The position numbers and the translations under genes were made by a program. 64,000 nt of DNA from Bromus sterilis (taxonomy: Eukaryota > Streptophyta > Magnoliopsida > Poales > Poaceae). Below are positions 10,844-23,310 of this stretch, in pieces; the first letter of the stretch is position 1, and every line of letters starts with the position of its first letter. Location of the stretch: contig OX465597.1 in NCBI GenBank assembly GCA_950022295.1, positions 1,054,001 through 1,118,000 on the forward strand, given 5' to 3'. Under the pieces are notes generated by a model. The model was not told where the DNA came from and did no database searches. It worked only from the letters and a program-made list of their open reading frames with translations.

Positions 10844-13201
10844 GTTTTGGGTCCCCGGAGTGATTTCCACCATTGACGAACCCCAGGGTGCATTTACGTG
10901 CCGGTCATCAACACTCGCAGTTTTGGCCGGTTATGGCCTGTTTCATGGGCTATTAATCACCGTTTTGGGTCCCCGGAGTGATTTCCACCATTGACGAACC
11001 CCAGGGTGCATTTACGTGCCGGTCATCAACACTCGCAGTTTTGGCCGATTCTGGCCTGTTTCATGGGCTATTAATCACCGTTTTGGTTCCCCGGAGTGAT
11101 TTCCACCATTGACGAACCCCAGGGTTGCATTTACGTGCCGGTCATCAACACTCGCAGTTTTGGCCGGTTATGGCCTGTTTCATGGGCTATTAATCACCGT
11201 TTTGGGTCCCCGGAGTGATTTCCACCATTGACGAACCCCAGGGTGCATTTACGTGCCGGTAATCAACACTCGCAGTTTTGGCCGATTCTGGCCTGTTTCA
11301 TGGGCTATTAATCACCGTTTTGGGTCCCCGGAGTGATTTCCACCATTGACGAACCCCAGGGTGCATTTACGTGTCGGTCATCAACACTCGCAGTTTTGGC
11401 CGGTTATGGCCTGTTTCATGGGCTATTAATCACCGTTTTGGGTCCCCGGAGTGATTTCCACCATTGACGAACCCCAGGGTGCATTTACGTGTCGGTCATC
11501 AACACTCGCAGTTTTGGCCGATTCTGGCCTGTTTCATGGGCTATTAATCACCGTTTTGGGTCCCCGGAGTGATTTCCACCATTGAGGAACCCCAGGGTGC
11601 ATTTACGTGCCGGTCATCAACACTCGCAGTTTTGGCCGGTTATGGCCTGTTTCATGGGCTATTAATCACCGTTTTGGGTCCCCGGAGTGATTTCCACCAT
11701 TGACGAACCCCAGGGTGCATTTACGTGCCGGTCATCAACACTCGCAGTTTTGGCCGGTTATGGCCTGTTTCATGGGCTATTAATCACCGTTTTGGTTCCC
11801 CGGAGTGATTTCCACCATTGACGAACCCAGTGCATTTACGTGCCGGTCATCAACACTCGCAGTTTTGGCCGATTCTGGCCTGTTTCATGGGCTATTAATC
11901 ACCGTTTTGGGTCCCCGGAGTGATTTCCACCATTGACGAACCCCAGGGTGCATTTACGTGCCGGTCATCAACACTCGCAGTTTTGGCCGGTTATGGCCTG
12001 TTTCATGGGCTATTAATCACCGTTTTGGGTCCCCGGAGTGATTTCCACCATTGACGAACCCCAGGGTGCATTTACGTGTCGGTCATCAACACTCGCAGTT
12101 TTGGCCGGTTATGGCCTGTTTCATGGGCTATTAATCACCGTTTTGGGTCCCCGGAGTGATTTCCACCATTGACGAACCCCAGGGTGCATTTACGTGTCGG
12201 TCATCAACACTCGCAGTTTTGGCCGATTCTGGCCTGTTTCATGGGCTATTAATCACCGTTTTGGGTCCCCGGAGTGATTTCCACCATTGACGAACCCCAG
12301 GGTGCATTTACGTGTCGGTCATCACCACTCGCAGTTTTGGCCGATTCTGGCCTGTTTGATGGGCTATTAATCACCGTTTTGGTTCCCCGGAGTGATTTCC
12401 ACCATTGACGAACCCCAGGGTGCATTTACGTGCCGGTCATCAACACTCGCAGTTTTGGCCGGTTATGGCCTGTTTCATGGGCTATTAATCACCGTTTTGG
12501 GTCCCCGGAGTGATTTCCACCATTGACGAACCCCAGGGTGCATTTACGTGCCGGTCATCAACACTCGCAGTTTTGGCCGATTCTGGCCTGTTTCATGGGC
12601 TATTAATCACCGTTTTGGGTCCCCGGAGTGATTTCCACCATTGACGAACCCCAGGGTGCATTTACGTGTCGGTCATCAACACTCGCAGTTTTGGCCGATT
12701 CTGGCCTGTTTCATGGGCTATTAATCACCGTTTTGGGTCCCCGGAGTGATTTCCACCATTGACGAACCCCAGGGTGCATTTACGTGTCGGTCATCACCAC
12801 TCGCAGTTTTGGCCGATTCTGGCCTGTTTCATGGGCTATTAATCACCGTTTTGGTTCCCCGGAGTGATTTCCACCATTGACGAACCCCAGGGTGCATTTA
12901 CGTGCCGGTCATCAACACTCGCAGTTTTGGCCGGTTATGGCCTGTTTCATGGGCTATTAATCACCGTTTTGGGTCCCCGGAGTGATTTCCACCATTGACG
13001 AACCCCAGGGTGCATTTACGTGCCGGTCATCAACACTCGCAGTTTTGGCCGATTCTGGCCTGTTTCATGGGCTATTAATCACCGTTTTGGGACCTCGGAG
13101 TGATTCCCACCATTGACGAACCCCAGGGTGCATTTACGTGCCGGTCATCAACACTCGCAGTTTTGGCCGGTTATGGCCTGTTTCATGGGCTATTAATCAC
13201 C
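10844..13201 (+). repeat. 22-monomer duplication, copy 1 (offset 2594)
   Basis: From the cA, cB, 119-bp T-A, n-B, uA, uB opening through the P monomer at 13084, this block recurs at 13438-15795 at 2594 bp (22 monomers less 2). Its part from 11553 also copies 1-1649 at offset 11552, including GAGGAA at the start, the short GAACCCAGTGCAT monomer and GTTTGATGGG. Confidence 0.88.
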
Positions 13202-13437
13202 GTTTTGGGTCCCCGGAGTGATTTCCACCATTGACGAACCCCAGGGTGCATTTACGTGCCGGTCATCAACACTCGCAGTTTTGGCCGATTCTGGCCTGTT
13301 TCATGGGCTATTAATCACCGTTTTGGGTCCCCGGAGTGATTTCCACCATTGACGAACCCCAGGGTGCATTTACGTGCCGGTCATCAACACTCGCAGTTTT
13401 GGCCGGTTATGGCCTGTTTCATGGGCTATTAATCACC

Positions 13438-15795
13438 GTTTTGGGTCCCCGGAGTGATTTCCACCATTGACGAACCCCAGGGTGCATTTACGTGCCGGTC
13501 ATCAACACTCGCAGTTTTGGCCGGTTATGGCCTGTTTCATGGGCTATTAATCACCGTTTTGGGTCCCCGGAGTGATTTCCACCATTGACGAACCCCAGGG
13601 TGCATTTACGTGCCGGTCATCAACACTCGCAGTTTTGGCCGATTCTGGCCTGTTTCATGGGCTATTAATCACCGTTTTGGTTCCCCGGAGTGATTTCCAC
13701 CATTGACGAACCCCAGGGTTGCATTTACGTGCCGGTCATCAACACTCGCAGTTTTGGCCGGTTATGGCCTGTTTCATGGGCTATTAATCACCGTTTTGGG
13801 TCCCCGGAGTGATTTCCACCATTGACGAACCCCAGGGTGCATTTACGTGCCGGTAATCAACACTCGCAGTTTTGGCCGATTCTGGCCTGTTTCATGGGCT
13901 ATTAATCACCGTTTTGGGTCCCCGGAGTGATTTCCACCATTGACGAACCCCAGGGTGCATTTACGTGTCGGTCATCAACACTCGCAGTTTTGGCCGGTTA
14001 TGGCCTGTTTCATGGGCTATTAATCACCGTTTTGGGTCCCCGGAGTGATTTCCACCATTGACGAACCCCAGGGTGCATTTACGTGTCGGTCATCAACACT
14101 CGCAGTTTTGGCCGATTCTGGCCTGTTTCATGGGCTATTAATCACCGTTTTGGGTCCCCGGAGTGATTTCCACCATTGACGAACCCCAGGGTGCATTTAC
14201 GTGCCGGTCATCAACACTCGCAGTTTTGGCCGGTTATGGCCTGTTTCATGGGCTATTAATCACCGTTTTGGGTCCCCGGAGTGATTTCCACCATTGACGA
14301 ACCCCAGGGTGCATTTACGTGCCGGTCATCAACACTCGCAGTTTTGGCCGGTTATGGCCTGTTTCATGGGCTATTAATCACCGTTTTGGTTCCCCGGAGT
14401 GATTTCCACCATTGACGAACCCAGTGCATTTACGTGCCGGTCATCAACACTCGCAGTTTTGGCCGATTCTGGCCTGTTTCATGGGCTATTAATCACCGTT
14501 TTGGGTCCCCGGAGTGATTTCCACCATTGACGAACCCCAGGGTGCATTTACGTGCCGGTCATCAACACTCGCAGTTTTGGCCGGTTATGGCCTGTTTCAT
14601 GGGCTATTAATCACCGTTTTGGGTCCCCGGAGTGATTTCCACCATTGACGAACCCCAGGGTGCATTTACGTGTCGGTCATCAACACTCGCAGTTTTGGCC
14701 GGTTATGGCCTGTTTCATGGGCTATTAATCACCGTTTTGGGTCCCCGGAGTGATTTCCACCATTGACGAACCCCAGGGTGCATTTACGTGTCGGTCATCA
14801 ACACTCGCAGTTTTGGCCGATTCTGGCCTGTTTCATGGGCTATTAATCACCGTTTTGGGTCCCCGGAGTGATTTCCACCATTGACGAACCCCAGGGTGCA
14901 TTTACGTGTCGGTCATCACCACTCGCAGTTTTGGCCGATTCTGGCCTGTTTGATGGGCTATTAATCACCGTTTTGGTTCCCCGGAGTGATTTCCACCATT
15001 GACGAACCCCAGGGTGCATTTACGTGCCGGTCATCAACACTCGCAGTTTTGGCCGGTTATGGCCTGTTTCATGGGCTATTAATCACCGTTTTGGGTCCCC
15101 GGAGTGATTTCCACCATTGACGAACCCCAGGGTGCATTTACGTGCCGGTCATCAACACTCGCAGTTTTGGCCGATTCTGGCCTGTTTCATGGGCTATTAA
15201 TCACCGTTTTGGGTCCCCGGAGTGATTTCCACCATTGACGAACCCCAGGGTGCATTTACGTGTCGGTCATCAACACTCGCAGTTTTGGCCGATTCTGGCC
15301 TGTTTCATGGGCTATTAATCACCGTTTTGGGTCCCCGGAGTGATTTCCACCATTGACGAACCCCAGGGTGCATTTACGTGTCGGTCATCACCACTCGCAG
15401 TTTTGGCCGATTCTGGCCTGTTTCATGGGCTATTAATCACCGTTTTGGTTCCCCGGAGTGATTTCCACCATTGACGAACCCCAGGGTGCATTTACGTGCC
15501 GGTCATCAACACTCGCAGTTTTGGCCGGTTATGGCCTGTTTCATGGGCTATTAATCACCGTTTTGGGTCCCCGGAGTGATTTCCACCATTGACGAACCCC
15601 AGGGTGCATTTACGTGCCGGTCATCAACACTCGCAGTTTTGGCCGATTCTGGCCTGTTTCATGGGCTATTAATCACCGTTTTGGGACCTCGGAGTGATTC
15701 CCACCATTGACGAACCCCAGGGTGCATTTACGTGCCGGTCATCAACACTCGCAGTTTTGGCCGGTTATGGCCTCTTTCATGGGCTATTAATCACC
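13438..15795 (+). repeat. 22-monomer duplication, copy 2
   Basis: Matches 10844-13201 at offset 2594. Copy 2 lacks the GAGGAA change present at 11553 but keeps the P-linked CCTCTTTC that copy 1 has lost at 13084. Each copy therefore holds a state the other lacks, so neither is a simple later copy of the other as now seen. Confidence 0.85.
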
Positions 15796-16852
15796 GTTTT
15801 GGGTCCCCGGAGTGATTTCCACCATTGACGAACCCCAGGGTGCATTTACTTCCGGTCATCAACACTCGCAGTTTTGGCCGGTTATGGCCTGTTTCATGGG
15901 CTATTAATCACCGTTTTGGGTTCCCGGAGTGATTTCCACCATTGATGAACCCAGGGTGCATTTACGTGCCGGTCATCAACACTCCCAGTTTTGGCCGATT
16001 CTGGCCTGTTTCATGGGCTATTAATCACCGTTTTGGGTCCCCGGAGTGATTTCCACCATTGACGAACCCAGGGTGCATTTACGTGTCGGTCATCAACACT
16101 CCCAGTTTTGGCCGATTCTGGCCTGTTTCATGGGCAATTAATCACCGTTTTGGGTCCCCGGAGTGATTTCCACCATTGACGAACCCCAGGGTGCATTTAC
16201 GTGCCGGTCATCAACACTCGCAGTTTTGGCCGATTCTGGCCTGTTTCATGGGCTATTAATCACCGTTTTGGTTCCCCGGAGTGATTTCCACCATTGACGA
16301 ACCCCAGGGTGCATTTACGTGCCGGTCATCAACACTCGCAGTTTTCGCCGATTCTGGCCTGTTTCATGGGCTATTAATCACCGTTTTGGGTCCCAGAGTG
16401 ATTTCCACCATTGACGAACCCCAGGGTGCATTTACGTGCCGGTCATCAACACTCGCAGTTTTGGCCGGTTATGGCCTGTTTCATGGGCTATTAATCACCG
16501 TTTTGGGTCCCCGGAGTGATTTCCACAATTGACGAACCCCAGGGTGCATTTACGTGAAGGTCATCAGTCCTCGCACTTTTGGCCGATTCTGGCCTGTTTC
16601 ATGGGCTATTAATCACCGTTTTGGGTCCCCGGAGTGATTTCCACCATTGACGAACCCCAGGGTGCATTTACGTCTCGGTCATCACCACTCGCAGTTTTGG
16701 CCGGTTATGGCCTGTTTCATGGGCTATTAATCACCGTTTTGGGTCCCCGGAGTGATTTCCACCATTGACGAACCCCAGGGTGCATTTACTTCCGGTCATC
16801 AACACTCGCAGTTTTGGCCGATTCTGGCCTGTTTCATGGGCTATTAAACACC
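14498..16852 (+). repeat. Long-range copy of 2237-4591 (offset 12261)
   Basis: The 20 monomers from GcA to GsB follow the same order as 2237-4591, including GTTTGATGGG, P, CTCCCAG, GGGCAATT, T-C, D, K (16500) and x*A. Differences: GAACCCAGGG here against GAACCTAGGG, and ATTAAACACC at the end of the last monomer. After 16852 a W-s monomer is present that the first copy lacks, before both continue with the GAAGAACC unit. Confidence 0.9.
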
Positions 16853-16968
16853 GTTTTGGGTTCCCGGAGTGATTTCCACCATTGATGAACCCAGGGTGCA
16901 TTTACTTCCGGTCATCAACACTCGCAGTTTTGGCCGATTCTGGCCTGTTTCATGGGCTATTAATCACC

Positions 16969-17673
16969 GTTTTGGGTCCCCGGAGTGATTTCCACCATTG
17001 AAGAACCCCAGGGTGCATTTACGTGCCGGTCATCAACACTCGCAGTTTTGGCCGGTTATGGCCTGTTTCATGGGCTATTAATCACCGTTTTGGGTCCCCG
17101 GAGTGATTTCCACCATTGACGAACCCCAGGGTGCATTTACGTGCCGGTCATCAACACTCGCAGTTTTGGCCGATTCTGGCCTGTTTCATGGGCTATTAAT
17201 CACCGTTTTGGTTCCCCGGAGTGATTTCCACCATTGACGAACCCCAGGGTGCATTTACGTGCCGGTCATCAACACTCGCAGTTTTCGCCGATTCTGGCCT
17301 GTTTCATGGGCTATTAATCACCGTTTTGGTTCCCTGGAGTGATTTCCACCATTGACGAACCCCAGGGTGCATTTACGTGCCGGTCATCAACACTCGCAGT
17401 TTTGGCCGATTCTGGCCTGTTTCATGGGCTATTAATCACCGTTTTGGTTCCCCGGAGTGATTTCCACCATTGACGAACCCCAGGGTGCATTTACTTCCGG
17501 TCATCAACACTCGCAGTTTTGGCCGATTCTGGCCTGTTTCATGGGCTATTAATCACCGTTTTGGGTTCCCGGAGTGATTTCCACCATTGATGAACCCAGG
17601 GTGCATTTACTTCCGGTCATCAACACTCGCAGTTTTGGCCGATTCTGGCCTGTTTCATGGGCTATTAATCACC
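16969..17673 (+). repeat. Six-monomer 705-bp unit, copy 2
   Basis: Order: Gc-A with GAAGAACC, GcB, Tc-C, LcB, TsB, W-s-B. It is directly followed by an apparently identical unit, a recent-looking tandem duplication. The same unit stands alone at 4592-5296. Confidence 0.92.
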
Positions 17674-18378
17674 GTTTTGGGTCCCCGGAGTGATTTCCAC
17701 CATTGAAGAACCCCAGGGTGCATTTACGTGCCGGTCATCAACACTCGCAGTTTTGGCCGGTTATGGCCTGTTTCATGGGCTATTAATCACCGTTTTGGGT
17801 CCCCGGAGTGATTTCCACCATTGACGAACCCCAGGGTGCATTTACGTGCCGGTCATCAACACTCGCAGTTTTGGCCGATTCTGGCCTGTTTCATGGGCTA
17901 TTAATCACCGTTTTGGTTCCCCGGAGTGATTTCCACCATTGACGAACCCCAGGGTGCATTTACGTGCCGGTCATCAACACTCGCAGTTTTCGCCGATTCT
18001 GGCCTGTTTCATGGGCTATTAATCACCGTTTTGGTTCCCTGGAGTGATTTCCACCATTGACGAACCCCAGGGTGCATTTACGTGCCGGTCATCAACACTC
18101 GCAGTTTTGGCCGATTCTGGCCTGTTTCATGGGCTATTAATCACCGTTTTGGTTCCCCGGAGTGATTTCCACCATTGACGAACCCCAGGGTGCATTTACT
18201 TCCGGTCATCAACACTCGCAGTTTTGGCCGATTCTGGCCTGTTTCATGGGCTATTAATCACCGTTTTGGGTTCCCGGAGTGATTTCCACCATTGATGAAC
18301 CCAGGGTGCATTTACTTCCGGTCATCAACACTCGCAGTTTTGGCCGATTCTGGCCTGTTTCATGGGCTATTAATCACC
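17674..18378 (+). repeat. Six-monomer 705-bp unit, copy 3
   Basis: Tandem partner of 16969-17673 with the same order and the same GAAGAACC marker, exactly 705 bp away. It is followed at 18379 by a G-headed B monomer lacking the marker, which ends the tandem. Confidence 0.92.
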
Positions 18379-21086
18379 GTTTTGGGTCCCCGGAGTGATT
18401 TCCACCATTGACGAACCCCAGGGTGCATTTACGTGCCGGTCATCAACACTCGCAGTTTTGGCCGATTCTGGCCTGTTTCATGGGCTATTAATCACCGTTT
18501 TGGGTCCCCGGAGTGATTTCCACCATTGACGAACCCCAGGGTGCATTTACGTGTCGGTCATCAACACTCGCAGTTTTGGCCGATTCTGGCCTGTTTCATG
18601 GGCTATTAATCACCGTTTTGGGTCCCCGGAGTGATTTCCACCATTGACGAACCCCAGGGTGCATTTACGTGTCGGTCATCACCACTCGCAGTTTTGGCCG
18701 ATTCTGGCCTGTTTCATGGGCTATTAATCACCGTTTTGGTTCCCCGGAGTGATTTCCACCATTGACGAACCCCAGGGTGCATTTACGTGCCGGTCATCAA
18801 CACTCGCAGTTTTGGCCGGTTATGGCCTGTTTCATGGGCTATTAATCACCGTTTTGGGTCCCCGGAGTGATTTCCACCATTGACGAACCCCAGGGTGCAT
18901 TTACGTGCCGGTCATCAACACTCGCAGTTTTGGCCGATTCTGGCCTGTTTCATGGGCTATTAATCACCGTTTTGGGACCTCGGAGTGATTCCCACCATTG
19001 ACGAACCCCAGGGTGCATTTACGTGCCGGTCATCAACACTCGCAGTTTTGGCCGGTTATGGCCTCTTTCATGGGCTATTAATCACCGTTTTGGGTCCCCG
19101 GAGTGATTTCCACCATTGACGAACCCCAGGGTGCATTTACGTGCCGGTCATCAACACTCGCAGTTTTGGCCGATTCTGGCCTGTTTCATGGGCTATTAAT
19201 CACCGTTTTGGGTTCCCGGAGTGATTTCCACCATTGATGAACCCAGGGTGCATTTACGTGCCGGTCATCAACACTCCCAGTTTTGGCCGATTCTGGCCTG
19301 TTTCATGGGCTATTAATCACCGTTTTGGGTCCCCGGAGTGATTTCCACCATTGATGAACCCAGGGTGCATTTACGTGTCGGTCATCAACACTCGCAGTTT
19401 TGGCCGATTCTGGCCTGTTTCATGGGCTATTAATCACCGTTTTGGGTCCCCGGAGTGATTTCCACCATTGACGAACCCCAGGGTGCATTTACGTGCCGGT
19501 CATCAACACTCGCAGTTTAGGCCGGTTATGGCCTGTTTCATGGGCTATTAATCACCGTTTTGGGTCCCCGGAGTGATTTCCACCATTGACGAACCCCAGG
19601 GTGCATTTACGTGCCGGTCATCAACACTCGCAGTTTTGGCCGATTCTGGCCTGTTTCATGGGCTATTAATCACCGTTTTGGTTCCCCGGAGTGATTTCCA
19701 CCATTGACGAACCCCAGGGTGCATTTACGTGCCGGTCATCAACACTCGCAGTTTTGGCCGATTCTGGCCTGTTTCATGGGCTATTAATCACCGTTTTGGG
19801 TCCCCGGAGTGATTTCCACCATTGACGAACCCCAGGGTGCATTTACGTGCCGGTCATCAACACTCGCAGTTTTGGCCGATTCTGGCCTGTTTCATGGGCT
19901 ATTAATCACCGTTTTGGTTCCCCGGAGTGATTTCCACCATTGACGAACCCCAGGGTGCATTTACGTGCCGGTCATCAACACTCGCAGTTTTGGCCGGTTA
20001 TGGCCTGTTTCATGGGCTATTAATCACCGTTTTGGGTCCCCGGAGTGATTTCCACCATTGACGAACCCCAGGGTGCATTTACGTGCCGGTAATCAACACT
20101 CGCAGTTTTGGCCGATTCTGGCCTGTTTCATGGGCTATTAATCACCGTTTTGGGTCCCCGGAGTGATTTCCACCATTGACGAACCCCAGGGTGCATTTAC
20201 GTGTCGGTCATCAACACTCGCAGTTTTGGCCGGTTATGGCCTGTTTCATGGGCTATTAATCACCGTTTTGGGTCCCCGGAGTGATTTCCACCATTGACGA
20301 ACCCCAGGGTGCATTTACGTGCCGGTCATCAACACTCGCAGTTTTGGCCGATTCTGGCCTGTTTCATGGGCTATTAATCACCGTTTTGGTTCCCCGGAGT
20401 GATTTCCACCATTGACGAACCCCAGGGTGCATTTACGTGCCGGTCATCAACACTCGCAGTTTTCGCCGATTCTGGCCTGTTTCATGGGCTATTAATCACC
20501 GTTTTGGTTCCCTGGAGTGATTTCCACCATTGACGAACCCCAGGGTGCATTTACGTGCCGGTCATCAACACTCGCAGTTTTGGCCGATTCTGGCCTGTTT
20601 CATGGGCTATTAATCACCGTTTTGGTTCCCCGGAGTGATTTCCACCATTGACGAACCCAGGGTGCATTTACTTCCGGTCATCAACACTCGCAGTTTTGGC
20701 CGATTCTGGCCTGTTTCATGGGCTATTAATCACCGTTTTGGGTTCCCGGAGTGATTTCCACCATTGATGAACCCAGGGTGCATTTACTTCCGGTCATCAA
20801 CACTCGCAGTTTTGGCCGATTCTGGCCTGTTTCATGGGCTATTAATCACCGTTTTGGGTCCCCGGAGTGATTTCCACCATTGACGAACCCCAGGGTGCAT
20901 TTACGTGCCGGTCATCAACACTCGCAGTTTTGGCCGATTCTGGCCTGTTTCATGGGCTATTAATCACCGTTTTGGGTCCCCGGAGTGATTTCCACCATTG
21001 ACGAACCCCAGGGTGCATTTACGTGCCGGTAATCAACACTCGCAGTTTTGGCCGATTCTGGCCTGTTTCATGGGCTATTAATCACC
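18379..21086 (+). repeat. Transition block joining region I and region II types
   Basis: Twenty-three monomers. The first six (GcB, GuB, Gu*B, TcA, GcB, P) follow the region I order of 942-1649. The remainder (cB, W-c-B, G-u-B with GATGAACCCA, A with GTTTAGGCC, cB, T-B, cB, T-A, n-B, uA, cB, T-C, L-B, T-s, W-s, cB, n-B) is the interior of the long region II units. The P monomer at 18969 is the hinge, since both families contain it. Confidence 0.85.
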
Positions 21087-21551
21087 GTTTTGGTTCCCCG
21101 GAGTGATTTCCACCATTGACGAACCCAGTGTATTTACGTGCCGGTCTTCAACACTCGCAGTTTTGGCCGATTCTGGCCTATTTCATGGGCTATTAATCAC
21201 CGTTTTGGTTCCCCGGAGTGATTTCCACCATTGACGAACCCAGTGCATTTACGTGCCGGTAATCAACACTCGCAGTTTTGGCCGATTCTGGCCTGTTTCA
21301 TGGGCTATTAATCACCGTTTTGGGTCCCAGAGTGATTTCCACCATTGACGAACCCCAGGGTGCATTTACGTGCCGGTCATCAACACTCGCAGTTTTGGCC
21401 GGTTATGGCCTGTTTCATGGGCTATTAATCACCGTTTTGGGTCCCCGGAGTGATTTCCACAATTGACGAACCCCAGGGTGCATTTACGTGAAGGTCATCA
21501 GTCCTCGCACTTTTGGCCGATTCTGGCCTGTTTCATGGGCTATTAATCACC
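21087..21551 (+). repeat. H - short T/n - D - K module (reference copy)
   Basis: Four monomers: H (21087-21201, 115 bp, with CAGTGTATTT, GGTCTTC and CCTATTTC), a 115-bp T-headed monomer with CAGTGCAT and GGTAATC, D (21317-21433, 117 bp) and K (21434-21551). H-to-K spacing is the same in all eleven copies (H starts 21087, 23311, 26479, 29526, 32694, 37162, 42334, 45619, 47023, 49602, 51007). The module defines the start of every region II unit. Confidence 0.93.
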
Positions 21552-21669
21552 GTTTTGGGTCCCCGGAGTGATTTCCACCATTGACGAACCCCAGGGTGCA
21601 TTTACGTGTCGGTCATCACCACTCGCAGTTTTGGCCGGTTATGGCCTGTTTCATGGGCTATTAATCACC

Positions 21670-21786
21670 GTTTTGGGTCCCCGGAGTGATTTCCACCATT
21701 GACGAACCCGAGGGTGCATTTACTTCCGGTCATCAACACTCGCAGTTTTGGCCGATTCTGGCCTGTTTCATGGGCTATTAATCACC
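21670..21786 (+). repeat. Reference Q monomer (CCCGAGGG)
   Basis: This 117-bp G-headed s-B monomer has CCCGAGGG in place of CCCCAGGG. It follows K and u*A in every region II unit. In the two units opening at 49602 and 51007 its middle has changed from ACTTCCGG to GTGCCGG. A CCCGAGGG monomer also lies near 61015 in region IV, but there with an A tail. Confidence 0.88.
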
Positions 21787-23310
21787 GTTTTGGGTTCCCG
21801 GAGTGATTTCCACCATTGATGAACCCAGGGTGCATTTACTTCCGGTCATCAACACTCGCAGTTTTGGCCGATTCTGGCCTGTTTCATGGGCTATTAATCA
21901 CCGTTTTGGGTCCCCGGAGTGATTTCCACCATTGACGAACCCCAGGGTGCATTTACGTGCCGGTCATCAACACTCGCAGTTTTGGCCGGTTATGGCCTGT
22001 TTCATGGGCTATTAATCACCGTTTTGGGTTCCCGGAGTGATTTCCACCATTGATGAACCCAGGGTGCATTTACTTCCGGTCATCAACACTCGCAGTTTTG
22101 GCCGATTCTGGCCTGTTTCATGGGCTATTAATCACCGTTTTGGGTCCCCGGAGTGATTTCCACCATTGACGAACCCCAGGGTGCATTTACGTGCCGGTCA
22201 TCAACACTCGCAGTTTTGGCCGGTTATGGCCTGTTTCATGGGCTATTAATCACCGTTTTGGGTCCCCGGAGTGATTTCCACCATTGACGAACCCCAGGGT
22301 GCATTTACGTGCCGGTCATCAACACTCGCAGTTTTGGCCGATTCTGGCCTGTTTCATGGGCTATTAATCACCGTTTTGGGACCTCGGAGTGATTCCCACC
22401 ATTGACGAACCCCAGGGTGCATTTACGTGCCGGTCATCAACACTCGCAGTTTTGGCCGGTTATGGCCTCTTTCATGGGCTATTAATCACCGTTTTGGGTC
22501 CCCGGAGTGATTTCCACCATTGACGAACCCCAGGGTGCATTTACGTGCCGGTCATCAACACTCGCAGTTTTGGCCGATTCTGGCCTGTTTCATGGGCTAT
22601 TAATCACCGTTTTGGGTTCCCGGAGTGATTTCCACCATTGATGAACCCAGGGTGCATTTACTTCCGGTCATCAACACTCGCAGTTTTGGCCGATTCTGGC
22701 CTGTTTCATGGGCTATTAATCACCGTTTTGGGTCCCCGGAGTGATTTCCACCATTGACGAACCCCAGGGTGCATTTACGTGCCGGTCATCAACACTCGCA
22801 GTTTTGGCCGATTCTGGCCTGTTTCATGGGCTATTAATCACCGTTTTGGGTCCCCGGAGTGATTTCCACCATTGACGAACCCAGGGTGCATTTACTTCCG
22901 GTCATCAACACTCGCAGTTTTGGCCGATTCTGGCCTGTTTCATGGGCTATTAATCACCGTTTTGGGTTCCCGGAGTGATTTCCACCATTGATGAACCCAG
23001 GGTGCATTTACTTCCGGTCATCAACACTCGCAGTTTTGGCCGATTCTGGCCTGTTTCATGGGCTATTAATCACCGTTTTGGGTCCCCGGAGTGATTTCCA
23101 CCATTGACGAACCCCAGGGTGCATTTACGTGCCGGTCATCAACACTCGCAGTTTTGGCCGATTCTGGCCTGTTTCATGGGCTATTAATCACCGTTTTGGG
23201 TCCCCGGAGTGATTTCCACCATTGACGAACCCCAGGGTGCATTTACGTGCCGGTAATCAACACTCGCAGTTTTGGCCGATTCTGGCCTGTTTCATGGGCT
23301 ATTAATCACC

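Larger units (their letters stand above)
21087..23310 (+). repeat. Region II unit 1: 19 monomers, 2224 bp
   Basis: Order: H, short T/n, D, K, u*A, Q, W-s, cA, W-s, cA, cB, P, cB, W-s, cB, s (CCCAGGG), W-s, cB, n. It shares the first 13 monomers with the 27-monomer unit that follows but takes a short route from W-s back to H, lacking the GTTTAGG / T-B / uA interior. Confidence 0.9.

Noticed and set aside
21087..21201. H monomer as a remnant of an inserted mobile element
   Set aside because: H is an ordinary monomer with a 3-bp loss and a few substitutions; there is no foreign sequence, target duplication or terminal repeat.
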